Assembly: GCA_021775755.1 (NCBI GenBank)
Contig: JAJFHE010000039.1
Span: 62,001-126,000, forward strand
Direction of reading: 5' to 3'
Length of the DNA: 64,000 bases
Source of the DNA: Hyphomicrobiales bacterium
GTDB lineage: Bacteria; Pseudomonadota; Alphaproteobacteria; Rhizobiales; JAJFHB01
Numbering within the stretch: position 1 is the first letter of the stretch; each line of letters begins with the position of its first letter. A program made the translations under genes and the position numbers. Under the pieces are notes generated by a model. That model was given only the letters and a program-made list of their open reading frames with translations. It ran no database searches and was not told where the DNA came from. This document shows positions 8,213 through 17,085 of the stretch, one piece after another.

Positions 8213-11200
8213 TCAGTAGCCGGGGTTGAAGTACAAGGCTTCGCTTGGCAGCGAGCCGTAGACGTAAGGCTCCTGTGACTGCCCGGTGAGTTGGCGCACG
8301 GTGTCGCGCACATGGCGGAACAGGAGGCTGATTTCGAGCTTTTCGGTGTCGAGATGCTGCAAGAGCGCGTTCACATAGGGGCTGTTCGCGCCATCGCCAT
8401 CAAGGGCCACTTGCCCGTGGCGTGCTGCATAGGCGACCAATGTACCGCCTTCAGGCTCAATCAGACCGAGGCCGCGGCCGATGCTGCGCGTCGTCGACAT
8501 CTGCATACGGCTGGTGAACGGGTTGTTGCGGCAGGCGTCGAGAATCGCCAGTCGGATCTTGCGTGCGCCGGTCATCGCGCCGAGGACATCGTTGAGCTCA
8601 ATCGCTTCCCATCTCAAATGAGTATCTCGCTCAAGCTTGGCGTCGACCGGTACCAGATAGTTTGTGCCGTCGACTTCGAAGCCGTGACCGGCAAAATAGA
8701 TCACCGCCCAGTCAGCTGTCAGGGCCTTGTCGCCAAACGTACGCAACGCCGAGACGAGCGCCTCGTGGCCGAGGTCAAGTTCAAGTGTGACCCGCGAAAA
8801 CCCAAGGCGCTCAAACGCACCCGCCATGGCGCGCGCGTCATTTGTGGGATTGCGCAACGAAGGTGCGTGCTCATAGCGTGAGTTGCCGATTACGAGTGCG
8901 ATACGGATTTCGTCCGATGGCGCGACTGCGGGTTCGGGGGAAGATGCCGCTGCGGACTCGACTGTGGTGCCGGCCGTACCCGCACCCGCGAGACGCTGAG
9001 CGGCTTGCGACAGTGCGGCCTGATACTCCGCATTGCCAGGCTCGAGTGTGAGTGCGGTCGCGTGGTCTTCCAAGCCGAGCGCAAGATGACCCGCGCGCTC
9101 ATTGGCCGTGGCGCGGTGCGCATAGGCAGGCGCGAAACGATTATCGAGTTCAATCGCCCGGGTGAAGTCCGCTATTGCCCGGGTCGTATCCCCCAAGCCA
9201 AGGTAGGCACGTCCACGGTAGTCGTACGCATCGGCCCGTTCCGTTCCGTTTTCAATGGCCTCCGAGAGAACGGCAAGAGCATCGCCGAACTTCCGGTTGA
9301 GCAGGGCTGCAGCTCCGCTCAGGATTGCAGATTCAAGGCCGCTGTTATCAGAAGCAGCTTGTATGCTTTCCACCTCAGTTTCTTCTCTCGCCGCGCGTTG
9401 CAGCGAGTACACAAGCAGATTGTGGCTGAGGCGGCCGTTTTCATGAAAATCGGAAATACTCTTGTTCCGAGAAGCGGCGAAGAGGCGCATCGCCTCCAGA
9501 GTTCGGTCGTCTAGCGTTCCAATATCTTCGCCGGTTGCAAAGCCGAGGTCCGTCAACAGACGCTGGATTTTGAGGAGTCTGTCGTGTGCAACCGAAAGTG
9601 AACCCAGGAGCACCGGGGCAATGATGTTGCCCGCGTCATCGCGCCAGGACCGCTCATATATGCCCTGCGCTGCGCCAAAGCGCCGAGTTGCCGCGAGCGT
9701 GCTTGCGCCCCAGATGCCATCAACCGCACCTGGATTGTGGCCGAGTTGAGCCAGCAGAGTCTCAATTTTGCGGATGTCTTCGGTGTGAAGGCCATGAGAT
9801 TGCATAGGTGCGCTCTGACCACCGCTACCAATCTCTCGTTCAGCCAGCCTCAAGTTCACCATGAGTGCAATGCGGTTGATTTTGCCGTTTTCGTGGAAAA
9901 CAACATCGGTAATGTCTCGTGAACCAGCGAAACGCCGTACTGCCGCCTGAGATAAGACGTCCCAACGTCCATCTCGAGGTCCGGGGTTCTGACCGATGCG
10001 ATCCAACAGTCCCTCTATTTGCCGGATCTGCCGCGTTGATGGCTGATCACTCTCAACAAATCCGATAGCTGATGTCTGCGTTTCGATCGTAGACCCGTCA
10101 TTGGGGGTATTGCGTTGTGCGAGCAACAACTGATTGATGAGAATTCCACCCTGGACGCGGCCAGAACGAAGCCACACACTGTCACTCATGTTCCGCGATC
10201 GGCCAAATCGTCGAGCCGCCGCCGTGGTTCTGCTGTCCCACTGTCCATCTTGCGGGCCAGGGCTGAAGCCAAGTTGCGACAACAGTCCCTCAATTTCTCG
10301 GATATGTCCGACGTTAAGGCCGTGAGATTGTATTGCATCGATCTGAGCCGACGCGGCATTGGCTGTACCGCCAGTGCCCGCGGCGTGCGTATTCTGGGCC
10401 GTAGCCTGTTGTCGTGCCGTCGATTGCGTGCCTCCACTGGCGTCCGCCCGCGCCGCACTTCTCAGATGCACCAACAACGCGCTCCGGCGTATGCGTCCAT
10501 TCTGGCGGAATACGAACGCTTCAACGTTTTGTGCCGAAGCGAAACGGCGAATGGCTTCAAGGGTGCGTTCGTTCCAGTCACCATCGGGCGCGTCCGCAAA
10601 ATAACCGAGCTTCGCCAGCAGCTCTTCGATCCGGCGAACCTGCGTGGGTGAAGGATTATCGCCGGGTGTGAAATTCTGTACTGCAGTCTCGTTGGTGAAT
10701 CGGGCAAGCTCAAGCTCATTGATGAGCGCTTCCGTGCGGACGCGGCCAGAGTCAAACCATAAACTATCACCCATATTCCGCGACCGGACGAACCGTCGAA
10801 CAGCCGCCGTGGTGCTGCTGTCCCACCATCCGTCTTGGTTGCCGGGGTTGAAGTTGAGCTCGGCCAGCAACTGTTTAATTCTGAGGATTTCGCGCGCGGT
10901 CAAACCTACCGATTGACCGAATAGGAACTGCCCCCCGCTGGGGTTGGACCGCGTCGCGGTTTTCAACGCATCCAGAAGCAAGTCGATACCGACGTTCCCA
11001 GCGCGAAATATTCGGGCGGAATTAATCTGCCTCGATTCCACGAATTTCCGCGCTGCGCGTTCAGTCCTACCGCCCCACGCGCCATCGACGGAGCCGGGAT
11101 CGTAGCCGAGATCGGTCAGGATCCGCTGGATTTCACTAACGCGTGAGTCGGCGATGGCAGGCAGAGGTGGCAACACTACTGCGACAGCCAAACCGAGCAA

Positions 11201-11230
11201 CACAAGCGTTACGAAAAATCTGCGCAACAT
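8213..11230 (-). CDS. Secreted caspase-like protease (orthocaspase) with seven peptidoglycan-binding-like repeats and TPRs
   Basis: A 1005-residue protein starting at an ATG preceded by AGGAGG at 6 nt. Residues 1-28 are a signal peptide (MLRRFFVTLVLLGLAVAVVL). Seven repeats follow (starting near 31, 115, 197, 309, 401, 485 and 550), each with a xIxxIxxLLxxLGxxPGxxDGxW core like the peptidoglycan-binding domain, plus a xFxxxGRIxxxxLLxxL tail. TPR-like helices lie at about 636-745. A C14 caspase domain spans 775-1000, with the catalytic His849 in YFAGHG and Cys900 in LDACRNNPF. Repeats 2 and 4 are about 79 percent identical in DNA, showing internal duplication. GC is lower than in uvrB by eye, and uvrB 3'-end copies flank the gene, so transfer is likely. 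Envelope stress or death-like signalling is only inferred. Confidence 0.9.
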   Translation of the reverse strand: MLRRFFVTLVLLGLAVAVVLPPLPAIADSRVSEIQRILTDLGYDPGSVDGAWGGRTERAARKFVESRQINSARIFRAGNVGIDLLLDALKTATRSNPSGGQFLFGQSVGLTAREILRIKQLLAELNFNPGNQDGWWDSSTTAAVRRFVRSRNMGDSLWFDSGRVRTEALINELELARFTNETAVQNFTPGDNPSPTQVRRIEELLAKLGYFADAPDGDWNERTLEAIRRFASAQNVEAFVFRQNGRIRRSALLVHLRSAARADASGGTQSTARQQATAQNTHAAGTGGTANAASAQIDAIQSHGLNVGHIREIEGLLSQLGFSPGPQDGQWDSRTTAAARRFGRSRNMSDSVWLRSGRVQGGILINQLLLAQRNTPNDGSTIETQTSAIGFVESDQPSTRQIRQIEGLLDRIGQNPGPRDGRWDVLSQAAVRRFAGSRDITDVVFHENGKINRIALMVNLRLAEREIGSGGQSAPMQSHGLHTEDIRKIETLLAQLGHNPGAVDGIWGASTLAATRRFGAAQGIYERSWRDDAGNIIAPVLLGSLSVAHDRLLKIQRLLTDLGFATGEDIGTLDDRTLEAMRLFAASRNKSISDFHENGRLSHNLLVYSLQRAAREETEVESIQAASDNSGLESAILSGAAALLNRKFGDALAVLSEAIENGTERADAYDYRGRAYLGLGDTTRAIADFTRAIELDNRFAPAYAHRATANERAGHLALGLEDHATALTLEPGNAEYQAALSQAAQRLAGAGTAGTTVESAAASSPEPAVAPSDEIRIALVIGNSRYEHAPSLRNPTNDARAMAGAFERLGFSRVTLELDLGHEALVSALRTFGDKALTADWAVIYFAGHGFEVDGTNYLVPVDAKLERDTHLRWEAIELNDVLGAMTGARKIRLAILDACRNNPFTSRMQMSTTRSIGRGLGLIEPEGGTLVAYAARHGQVALDGDGANSPYVNALLQHLDTEKLEISLLFRHVRDTVRQLTGQSQEPYVYGSLPSEALYFNPGY

Positions 11231-11373
11231 CGCAACCCTCCTAGGAGACAATCAGAAAGTAGTTGGCAATCGGTTGCTCGAAAAGTGACAATTCTGTGAG
11301 GATAAAGATGCCATGACTTGTCAGTATTGGGCGTGCAGTGTCGGTGGAACCGAAGAAGTTTCGTCCGTACCAC

Positions 11374-13662
11374 CTACCGCCCCTTCTTGCGGTAGGCGCG
11401 TGTGCCCGCGCGGCCGCCGCGTGAGGAGGCGGGGCGAGCGTCTTTGGGGACGGTGCCGGCGCCGCGGTCGCCTGTATAGGCGCCGGCCTTGTCTTCGATG
11501 GCCATCTGGCGGGCCAGCGGGTCGTCGCGCACCAAAAGTTCGGTTTCGCGCAGGCGGGAAATTTCATCGCGCAGGCGTGCGGCTTCCTCGAATTCGAGGT
11601 CGGCGGCGGCGTCGCGCATACGTTTTTCGAGATCGGCGATATGGGCCTCGAGATTGTGGCCGATGAGATGACCGCCTTCGGCAAAGCCCGCGTCTACCGT
11701 GACATGGTCCTGTTCGTAAACGCTGTCGAGGATGTCGGCGATGTTAGTGCGCACGCTTTCCGGCGTGATGTTGTGTTCGACGTTGTAGGCTTCTTGTTTC
11801 TCGCGGCGGCGGTCGGTTTCGCCGATGGCGCGTTCCATGCTGCCGGTGATGGTGTCGGCATAGAGAATAACGCGACCGTCGATGTTGCGCGCGGCGCGGC
11901 CGATGGTCTGGACGAGGGACGTCTCGGAGCGCAGGAAACCTTCCTTGTCGGCATCGAGAATGGCGACAAGGGCGCACTCGGGAATGTCGAGGCCTTCGCG
12001 CAGGAGGTTGATGCCGATCAGTACGTCGAAGGCGCCGAGCCTCAGGTCGCGGATGATCTCGATGCGCTCCAGCGTGTCGATGTCGGAGTGCATGTAGCGC
12101 ACGCGGATGCCCTGCTCGTGCATGTATTCGGTGAGATCCTCGGCCATGCGCTTGGTGAGCACGGTGACGAGCACGCGCTGGCCGTTGGCGGCGACCTTGT
12201 GGCATTCGTCGATGAGGTCGTCGACCTGGGTCGTGACGGGGCGGATTTCGGTGGGCGGGTCGGTCAGGCCGGTGGGGCGAATGACCTGCTCGACGAAGAC
12301 GCCGCCGGTCTGTTCCATTTCCCAGCGGCCGGGCGTCGCCGAGACGTTTACGGTCTGCGGCCGCATGGCGTTCCACTCTTCAAAACGCAGCGGCCGGTTG
12401 TCGATGGCCGACGGCAGGCGGAAACCGTATTCGGCGAGCGTTGCCTTGCGGTTGTAGTCGCCGCGGAACATGGCGCCGAGTTGCGGCACCGTGACGTGGC
12501 TCTCGTCGAGGAAAACAATGGCTTCGTCGGGCAGATATTCAAACAGCGTCGGCGGCGGCTCGCCGGGCTTGCGGCCGGTGAGATAGCGCGAATAGTTCTC
12601 GATACCGGCGCACGAGCCCGTCGCCTCCATCATTTCGATGTCGAAGCGGGTGCGCTGCTCAAGGCGCTGCGCCTCGAGCAGGCGTCCGGAATTGTGCAGA
12701 TCGTTAAGGCGGGTGTTGAGATCGGCCTGGATCATGCGCATGGCCTGTTGCAGTGTCGGCTTCGGCGTCACGTAGTGCGAGTTGGCGTAGACCTTGACGG
12801 CCTTCAGCTGGTCGGTCTTCTGGCCGGTCAGGGGATCGAATTCGGTAATGCTTTCGATCTCGTCGCCGAACAGCGAAATGCGCCAGGCACGGTCGTCAAG
12901 GTGGGCCGGGTGCACTTCCACCGTATCGCCGCGCACCCGGAAGGTGCCACGCATGAAGTTGCCGTCGTTGCGGCGGTAGTGCAGGGCGACGAGATCGGCG
13001 AGCAGGCGGTTGCGCTCGATGTGCTCGCCGGTCTTCAGTTGAAACGTCATGGCGGAATAGGTTTCCACAGAGCCGATGCCGTAGATGCACGACACCGAGG
13101 CGACGATGATTACATCGTCGCGCTCAAGCAGAGAGCGCGTCGCGGAGTGGCGCATGCGGTCGATCTGCTCGTTGATCGAGCTTTCCTTCTCGATATAGGT
13201 GTCGGAACGCGGCACATAGGCTTCCGGCTGGTAGTAGTCGTAGTAGGAGACGAAATACTCCACCGCGTTGTCGGGAAAGAAGCCGCGGAACTCGCCATAT
13301 AGCTGCGCGGCGAGCGTCTTGTTGGGGGCGAGCACAAGGGCGGGGCGCTGCACCTCCTCGATGACCTTGGCCATGGTGTAGGTCTTGCCCGAGCCGGTGA
13401 CGCCGAGTAGCACCTGATCGCGCTCATGTTCGTTGACGCCCTGCACGAGACCGGCGATCGCCTCGGGCTGGTCGCCGGCGGGCTCGTATCCGGAGACCAG
13501 CGTGAAGATCTCGCCGCCTTCCGACTTCTCTGGGCGGTCCGGGCGGTGTGGCGCAAACTCCACTTCAGGCAGCAGCGGGCGCAGCTCCGGACCGTAGTCG
13601 AAGGGCGTTGCCGGCACCAGCGGGCCTGCCGGGGCTTCGGAGAATCCGGGATCGGACGTCAT
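11374..13662 (-). CDS. uvrB: Excinuclease ABC subunit B (UvrB)
   Basis: A 762-residue nucleotide-excision-repair helicase that loads damaged DNA for UvrC. Walker A is GVTGSGKT at residues 87-94; [12 protein letters not shown] is the beta-hairpin region; [15 protein letters not shown] and the C-terminal UvrB/UvrC-binding helices ([27 protein letters not shown]) are all present. An N-terminal extension of about 50 residues precedes the usual start ([17 protein letters not shown]), as in many alphaproteobacteria. A basic tail of about 35 residues ends in KKGR. The last 29 codons are repeated at 8110-8196, beyond the caspase-like gene. Confidence 0.97.
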   Translation of the reverse strand: MTSDPGFSEAPAGPLVPATPFDYGPELRPLLPEVEFAPHRPDRPEKSEGGEIFTLVSGYEPAGDQPEAIAGLVQGVNEHERDQVLLGVTGSGKTYTMAKVIEEVQRPALVLAPNKTLAAQLYGEFRGFFPDNAVEYFVSYYDYYQPEAYVPRSDTYIEKESSINEQIDRMRHSATRSLLERDDVIIVASVSCIYGIGSVETYSAMTFQLKTGEHIERNRLLADLVALHYRRNDGNFMRGTFRVRGDTVEVHPAHLDDRAWRISLFGDEIESITEFDPLTGQKTDQLKAVKVYANSHYVTPKPTLQQAMRMIQADLNTRLNDLHNSGRLLEAQRLEQRTRFDIEMMEATGSCAGIENYSRYLTGRKPGEPPPTLFEYLPDEAIVFLDESHVTVPQLGAMFRGDYNRKATLAEYGFRLPSAIDNRPLRFEEWNAMRPQTVNVSATPGRWEMEQTGGVFVEQVIRPTGLTDPPTEIRPVTTQVDDLIDECHKVAANGQRVLVTVLTKRMAEDLTEYMHEQGIRVRYMHSDIDTLERIEIIRDLRLGAFDVLIGINLLREGLDIPECALVAILDADKEGFLRSETSLVQTIGRAARNIDGRVILYADTITGSMERAIGETDRRREKQEAYNVEHNITPESVRTNIADILDSVYEQDHVTVDAGFAEGGHLIGHNLEAHIADLEKRMRDAAADLEFEEAARLRDEISRLRETELLVRDDPLARQMAIEDKAGAYTGDRGAGTVPKDARPASSRGGRAGTRAYRKKGR

Positions 13663-13780
13663 GTCCTCATATATAGGCCGCGCGCGGTCCGGGCGGAAGC
13701 GGGGATCATGAGAAAGAAGGAGTGAGCGTGGGGTTGCTGACAGGAAATGTCAGGAGCGGATGCGTTTTCACCAAAAGCCG

Positions 13781-13819
13781 AAAAGGGGAAGGGCGGAACC
13801 TGGGGAGAGTTCCGCCCTT
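13781..13819 (-). terminator. Intrinsic terminator of the small secreted protein gene
   Basis: A perfect 11-bp stem (AAGGGCGGAAC / GTTCCGCCCTT at 13789-13799 and 13809-13819) has a 9-nt loop, TCTCCCCAG on the minus strand. A CCCCTTTT tract follows on the minus strand. It also forms the last hairpin of the tandem structure at 13781-13882. Confidence 0.65.
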
Positions 13820-13882
13820 TCTAAGTGAACAGTCGTTTGGGCCTTGGGGGGGCTTGGGGGAGCTGGGGAGGGTGACTGTTCA
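13781..13882 (-). ncRNA. 3'-UTR RNA with two hairpins and C-rich loops
   Basis: The first stem begins at the stop codon of the secreted protein gene: TGAACAGTC (13874-13882) pairs perfectly with GACTGTTCA (13826-13834). It encloses a 39-nt, almost purine-free-looking loop rich in CCC runs (ACCCTCCCCAGCTCCCCCA). The second stem is the terminator with loop TCTCCCCAG. C-rich loops able to pair with GGGAG-type ribosome sites are the hallmark of alphaproteobacterial anti-Shine-Dalgarno small RNAs, several of which come from 3' UTRs. Whether this RNA is processed and stable is unknown. Confidence 0.45.
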
Positions 13883-14197
13883 GCGCTGGATCTGGTGCCC
13901 GAGTTCGAACGCATGCTCGCGATCGTCGGGGCCGAAGTTGTTGCCGTAGGGGTTGGGGCCGCAATCATAGGTGCCGTAGAAATCGCGGTCGCAGTCGGGG
14001 CGGTCATAGCCATGCTGGCCCTGGGCGAAATTGTTGCTGGAACCACCGTGGTAGGAACCGTAGTGGTCGCCATAGCCGGTGTGGCCGTAGCTGCCATAGA
14101 CGCCGACCGAAACGCTGCCGGCAAGAGCGGCGGCTGTAGAGCCCACTGTCAGGGCGGCGGCGAGAGCGGCGGCATTCAAAAAGCGGGTGCGGGTCAT
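13880..14197 (-). CDS. Small secreted Gly/Tyr-rich protein of unknown function
   Basis: A 105-residue protein with a clear signal peptide (TRTRFLNAAALAAALTVGSTAAALA). The mature part is rich in Gly, Tyr, His, Asp and Asn (SYGHTGYGDHYGSYHGGSS) with two cysteines in DCDRDFYGTYDCGPNPYG. The start at 14197 has AGGAG 7 nt upstream; a longer open frame to 14329 has no such site. No family was recognised. The stop codon lies inside the first stem of a tandem hairpin structure. Confidence 0.72.
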   Translation of the reverse strand: MTRTRFLNAAALAAALTVGSTAAALAGSVSVGVYGSYGHTGYGDHYGSYHGGSSNNFAQGQHGYDRPDCDRDFYGTYDCGPNPYGNNFGPDDREHAFELGHQIQR

Positions 14198-14426
14198 CTT
14201 GGGTCTCCTGACGTCGGCGGAGGGGAGGACCGCCTCGGTCGCTGGTTGCTGTTCGATAATGATTAGATAGGGTGCCGATGTTTCAGTTGAACATCTAATC
14301 GATGTGGTTCCGTGTTTCGTTTGTTTCAATGGCAGCGGGTGCCGTCCTCAATAACCTGTAGATGGGAAGCGGGCCCGAATGGTCCGGTGATCTGCATCAC
14401 AGGAATGAAAAATCCGGCCGCAAAAC

Positions 14427-15221
14427 CTACAATTCGCGGTCAAAATAGTCCGTTGCGAAGTGAACAAGATCGCGCACCGGGCAGAAGATGGACGATGCTT
14501 CACCGATATTTCCCTCATATGCGTGCCCGGCCGCAACAAATTGCGCGCCAACGCGGGGAAAGTGAGTGTCATTGTCGTCGTCCATTTCCGGCATGTCGAT
14601 CCATGTCCGCTCGCGGTCACGCATCATCAAGGAGCGGCGGCGGATCGTGCGGCGCCTGGTGGATCGGGATTCCGCGAAATGAAGTGCGGTGCAGCGGTTA
14701 AAGCCAACACCGAGCAGCAGGACATGGCTGGCGATCTCGTAGAGCACTTCGAAAGGCGTGCCGGCGCCCTCGGAAAATTCAAGCGCATGGTGGCGGGTAA
14801 TCGTTTCCGCCAGAGGTCCGCGCGCGCAGACCGAGCTTGTCGGATGGGCGCTGCGCAGTGTGCCGGGCAAGGTGCGGAACGTTTCCGCAATGGCGCCCAT
14901 GGCGGTCGGCGTGGTGCCGCGATCGAAGGCCGGCATTGTGACTCTCAATTCGTCCAGTTCCGGTCCGGGGGCAATGGGCGGAATCCATTCCGACGGATCG
15001 TGGCACGCCGGCGAAGCGGCGGGCATGGCGAGCGTACCGCTATCTTCCAGCACATCGGTCAGGGCCTCAACGACGGTGCCGGCACCGCCCCGGACGCGGC
15101 CGACCCTGCTCAGCGATGCGTGCACCATAACGGTCAAGCCCGGAGCCAGACCGATGCCGGTCAGGTCGCGGCGCAGGGTTTCGGCGGTTTGAGAGGGGCG
15201 GTCGGTCATGACAACACTCAT
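14427..15221 (-). CDS. Aminoglycoside N3-acetyltransferase-like protein (antibiotic_NAT family)
   Basis: About 264 residues of the AAC(3) family, acetyl-CoA-dependent N-acetyltransferases. Family landmarks are MVHASLSRVGRVRGGAGTVVEAL near the N-terminus, SGTLAMPA, the RTLPGTLRSAHPTSSVCARG block, the LLLGVGFNRCTALHFAE block, and a C-terminal IFCPVRDLVHFATDYF. Chromosomal members include resistance enzymes and enzymes of unknown substrate (YokD/FrbF-like), so resistance should not be assumed. The start is uncertain: ATGs at 15221 and 15209 are both possible, and neither has a strong ribosome site. Confidence 0.82.
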   Translation of the reverse strand: MSVVMTDRPSQTAETLRRDLTGIGLAPGLTVMVHASLSRVGRVRGGAGTVVEALTDVLEDSGTLAMPAASPACHDPSEWIPPIAPGPELDELRVTMPAFDRGTTPTAMGAIAETFRTLPGTLRSAHPTSSVCARGPLAETITRHHALEFSEGAGTPFEVLYEIASHVLLLGVGFNRCTALHFAESRSTRRRTIRRRSLMMRDRERTWIDMPEMDDDNDTHFPRVGAQFVAAGHAYEGNIGEASSIFCPVRDLVHFATDYFDREL

Positions 15222-15308
15222 AGCAACGCCACAGCGGTGACGCCATCGCCGGCCTGGCGCGTGTTCTTCACAACTGACACGAACTGTCAGCAGCAAGTTG
15301 ACAAAGGA

Positions 15309-15755
15309 TCAGGCGGCGGAGACGGCCGGTTCGGGGTGTTCCTCGATCACCACGTGCGATGCGTAAAACGCCACCCGGTCTGCAAGCGGCTCGGCGCCGG
15401 CGAGCGTTTCGTCATAGGACCAGGCGATTTCGCGAATGTCGATGCTTCCGTCGTCCGACATCAGATTGAAATACGACGCGTGGCCCTTAATCGGGCAGTA
15501 CGTGCGGTCCTTGTCGGCCGGTGCAAGGTTTGCGCTGATGTCGCCGGCGGGCAGATAGATGACCGGGTCGTAGAGATCGTACCCGGCCTCGATGACGCGC
15601 ACGGCATTATCTGAAGCGCCGAGTTCAACGCCATCTCGCAGGATACGGACGCGTCCGGCAACCGGACGGATGCGCATGAAATGCCGTGCGTCTTTTGGAT
15701 TGTGGATGGTTTCGCGTGACAACGTCACCTGTTCGCGGCTTGATGCTTTGGTCAT
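15309..15755 (-). CDS. DUF427 family protein
   Basis: A 148-residue soluble protein of the DUF427 (beta-barrel, NTP-pyrophosphatase-like topology) family. Diagnostic parts are the motif CPIKGHASYFNL, preceded by VIYLPAGDI and followed by IREIAWSYDETL, with the VAFYASHVVIEE end. Biochemical function is unknown in the family. The start at 15755 has GGAG at 6 nt; the frame stays open 10 codons further. It precedes the AAC(3)-like gene on the same strand, with 87 bp between. Confidence 0.82.
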   Translation of the reverse strand: MTKASSREQVTLSRETIHNPKDARHFMRIRPVAGRVRILRDGVELGASDNAVRVIEAGYDLYDPVIYLPAGDISANLAPADKDRTYCPIKGHASYFNLMSDDGSIDIREIAWSYDETLAGAEPLADRVAFYASHVVIEEHPEPAVSAA

Positions 15756-15884
15756 GGTGGACTCCGCTCGATTTCTCTTTGCCAATTTACGACAATTCCA
15801 CGCGCGGGGTGGCGAAATTTAAATGAGCGCGGCAGAGCGACGTCGCGGTTCAAACGGTGACCGAAACATTCTACGGTCGCGGCC

Positions 15885-16631
15885 ATGTTCGATCTGACCG
15901 ACTATGCGATCATTGCAGCGACATTCCTGGTGGCCGGCGCCATCAAGGGCGTTGTCGGCCTCGGGCTGCCCACTGTTGCCCTGGCTGTATTCACGGTGAC
16001 CCTCGGTCTCCACTCCGCGATGGCGCTTCTCATAGTACCCTCGCTCGTCACCAATGCCTGGCAGGCCGCCGTCGGCGGGCATGGCAGGCAGGTGCTCGCA
16101 CGCATCTGGCCGTTTCTGCTGGCGGTGGTGCTCGCGATCATGGTCGGGACCGAGGCGCTTACCCGCGTCGATCTTGATGTGCTGACCGTGCTGCTGGGCA
16201 CCCTTATCGTGCTTTATGCGGTGTTCGGGCTCACGCGTCCGGCCGTTTCGCTGCCCGGGGCGTGGGAGATCTGGTGCGGTCCTCTCGCCGGGCTCCTGAA
16301 CGGGGTGTTCACCGGCATGACCGGCTCGTTCGTGATGCCGGGCCTGATTTACCTGCAGGCGCTGGGCTTCAAACGTGATGCACTGGTGCAGGCCATGGGA
16401 TTGTTGTTCCTGGTTTGCACGGTTGGACTGCTGGCGGCGCTTGGGGTGCGGGGACTATTGACGCCGGAGCTTTCGACGGCGTCGGCAGCGGGCGTGCTCC
16501 CGGCGCTTGCCGGCATGGAACTCGGCCGGAGATTGCGCCGGCGGTTGTCTGAGGATGGCTTCCGCCGGGTGCTCTACGTCGCGCTGCTTCTGCTTGGGGT
16601 CTACATTGCGGGGAGCGCCGTGCTGCGATGA
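15885..16631 (+). CDS. TauE/SafE (TSUP) family membrane exporter
   Basis: A 248-residue membrane protein with about 8 hydrophobic helices in two related halves. Each half has the family's glycine-rich turn: VAGAIKGVVGLGLPTVALA near residue 16 and LLNGVFTGMTGSFVMPGLIYLQALG near 140. TSUP proteins export sulfite, sulfoacetate or other organosulfur anions, or act in metal/anion transport; the substrate here is not evident. The stop overlaps the start of arfB (ATGA). Confidence 0.85.
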   Translation: MFDLTDYAIIAATFLVAGAIKGVVGLGLPTVALAVFTVTLGLHSAMALLIVPSLVTNAWQAAVGGHGRQVLARIWPFLLAVVLAIMVGTEALTRVDLDVLTVLLGTLIVLYAVFGLTRPAVSLPGAWEIWCGPLAGLLNGVFTGMTGSFVMPGLIYLQALGFKRDALVQAMGLLFLVCTVGLLAALGVRGLLTPELSTASAAGVLPALAGMELGRRLRRRLSEDGFRRVLYVALLLLGVYIAGSAVLR

Positions 16632-17053
16632 TCGAAATCAACGATGAACTGTCGCTTGAAGACGACGAAGTCGCGCTTACGTTCATCCGCTCCGGCGGGC
16701 CTGGCGGCCAGAACGTCAACAAGGTATCGAGCGCGGTGCAACTGCGCTTCGATGCGCGCAACTCACCTTCGCTTCCAGAGCCAGTGCGCAACCGGCTCGA
16801 AGTTATCGCCGGATCGAAACTTACGAAGGACGGAGAAATCGTGCTCACGGCAAACCGGTTCCGCACGCAGGAGGCGAACCGGCGCGATGCCATCGACCGT
16901 CTTGTGGAGATGATCCGAGATGCTGCGATCAGGCCCAAGCGCCGCGTTCCAACGCGCCCCACCCGGGCCTCCAAAGAGCGGCGGCTTAAGGGAAAAACCA
17001 AACGCTCAGGCGTCAAACGCCTGAGAAGCGGCAAGATTTCCAGCGACGATTGA
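16628..17053 (+). CDS. arfB: Alternative ribosome-rescue factor ArfB (peptidyl-tRNA hydrolase)
   Basis: A 141-residue release-factor-like protein. The catalytic GGQ sits in SGGPGGQNVNKVSSAVQLRF (residues 22-41), and a basic C-terminal tail (residues ~105-135, many Lys/Arg) plugs the empty mRNA channel of stalled ribosomes. It hydrolyses peptidyl-tRNA on non-stop ribosomes. Length matches the family (~140). It is translationally coupled to the TSUP gene by an ATGA overlap. A strong hairpin lies inside the tail codons (17005-17025). Confidence 0.93.
   Translation: MIEINDELSLEDDEVALTFIRSGGPGGQNVNKVSSAVQLRFDARNSPSLPEPVRNRLEVIAGSKLTKDGEIVLTANRFRTQEANRRDAIDRLVEMIRDAAIRPKRRVPTRPTRASKERRLKGKTKRSGVKRLRSGKISSDD
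17005..17025 (+). other. Perfect 9-bp hairpin inside the arfB coding 3' end
   Basis: CTCAGGCGT, loop CAA, ACGCCTGAG. It lies nine codons before the arfB stop, in the codons for the basic tail. No U-run follows. Coding-region stem-loops near the 3' end control the unrelated rescue factor ArfA by making non-stop mRNA; a similar role here is inference only. Confidence 0.6.
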
Positions 17054-17085
17054 AAGTGCTCCAGTCGCGAATGCGGCGGGCAAAT

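Noticed and set aside
8110-8313. A short frame ending in the uvrB-like tail as an independent gene
   Set aside because: Its first part is an out-of-frame reading of the caspase-like gene end; only the last 28 codons match uvrB, so it is a displaced fragment.
11641-13302. A 553-codon open frame on the plus strand
   Set aside because: It lies wholly antisense to uvrB, with frame openness caused by high GC third positions; the product is Val/Gly/Arg-rich and matches no family.
13835-13873. G-run-rich plus strand as a G-quadruplex
   Set aside because: The runs could form one on the plus strand, but the perfect flanking arms and the gene orientation make the minus-strand C-rich hairpin the simpler reading.
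14427-15221. Clinical-type aminoglycoside resistance gene
   Set aside because: The family match is good, but chromosomal AAC(3)-like proteins with other substrates are common, and no mobile context is present.
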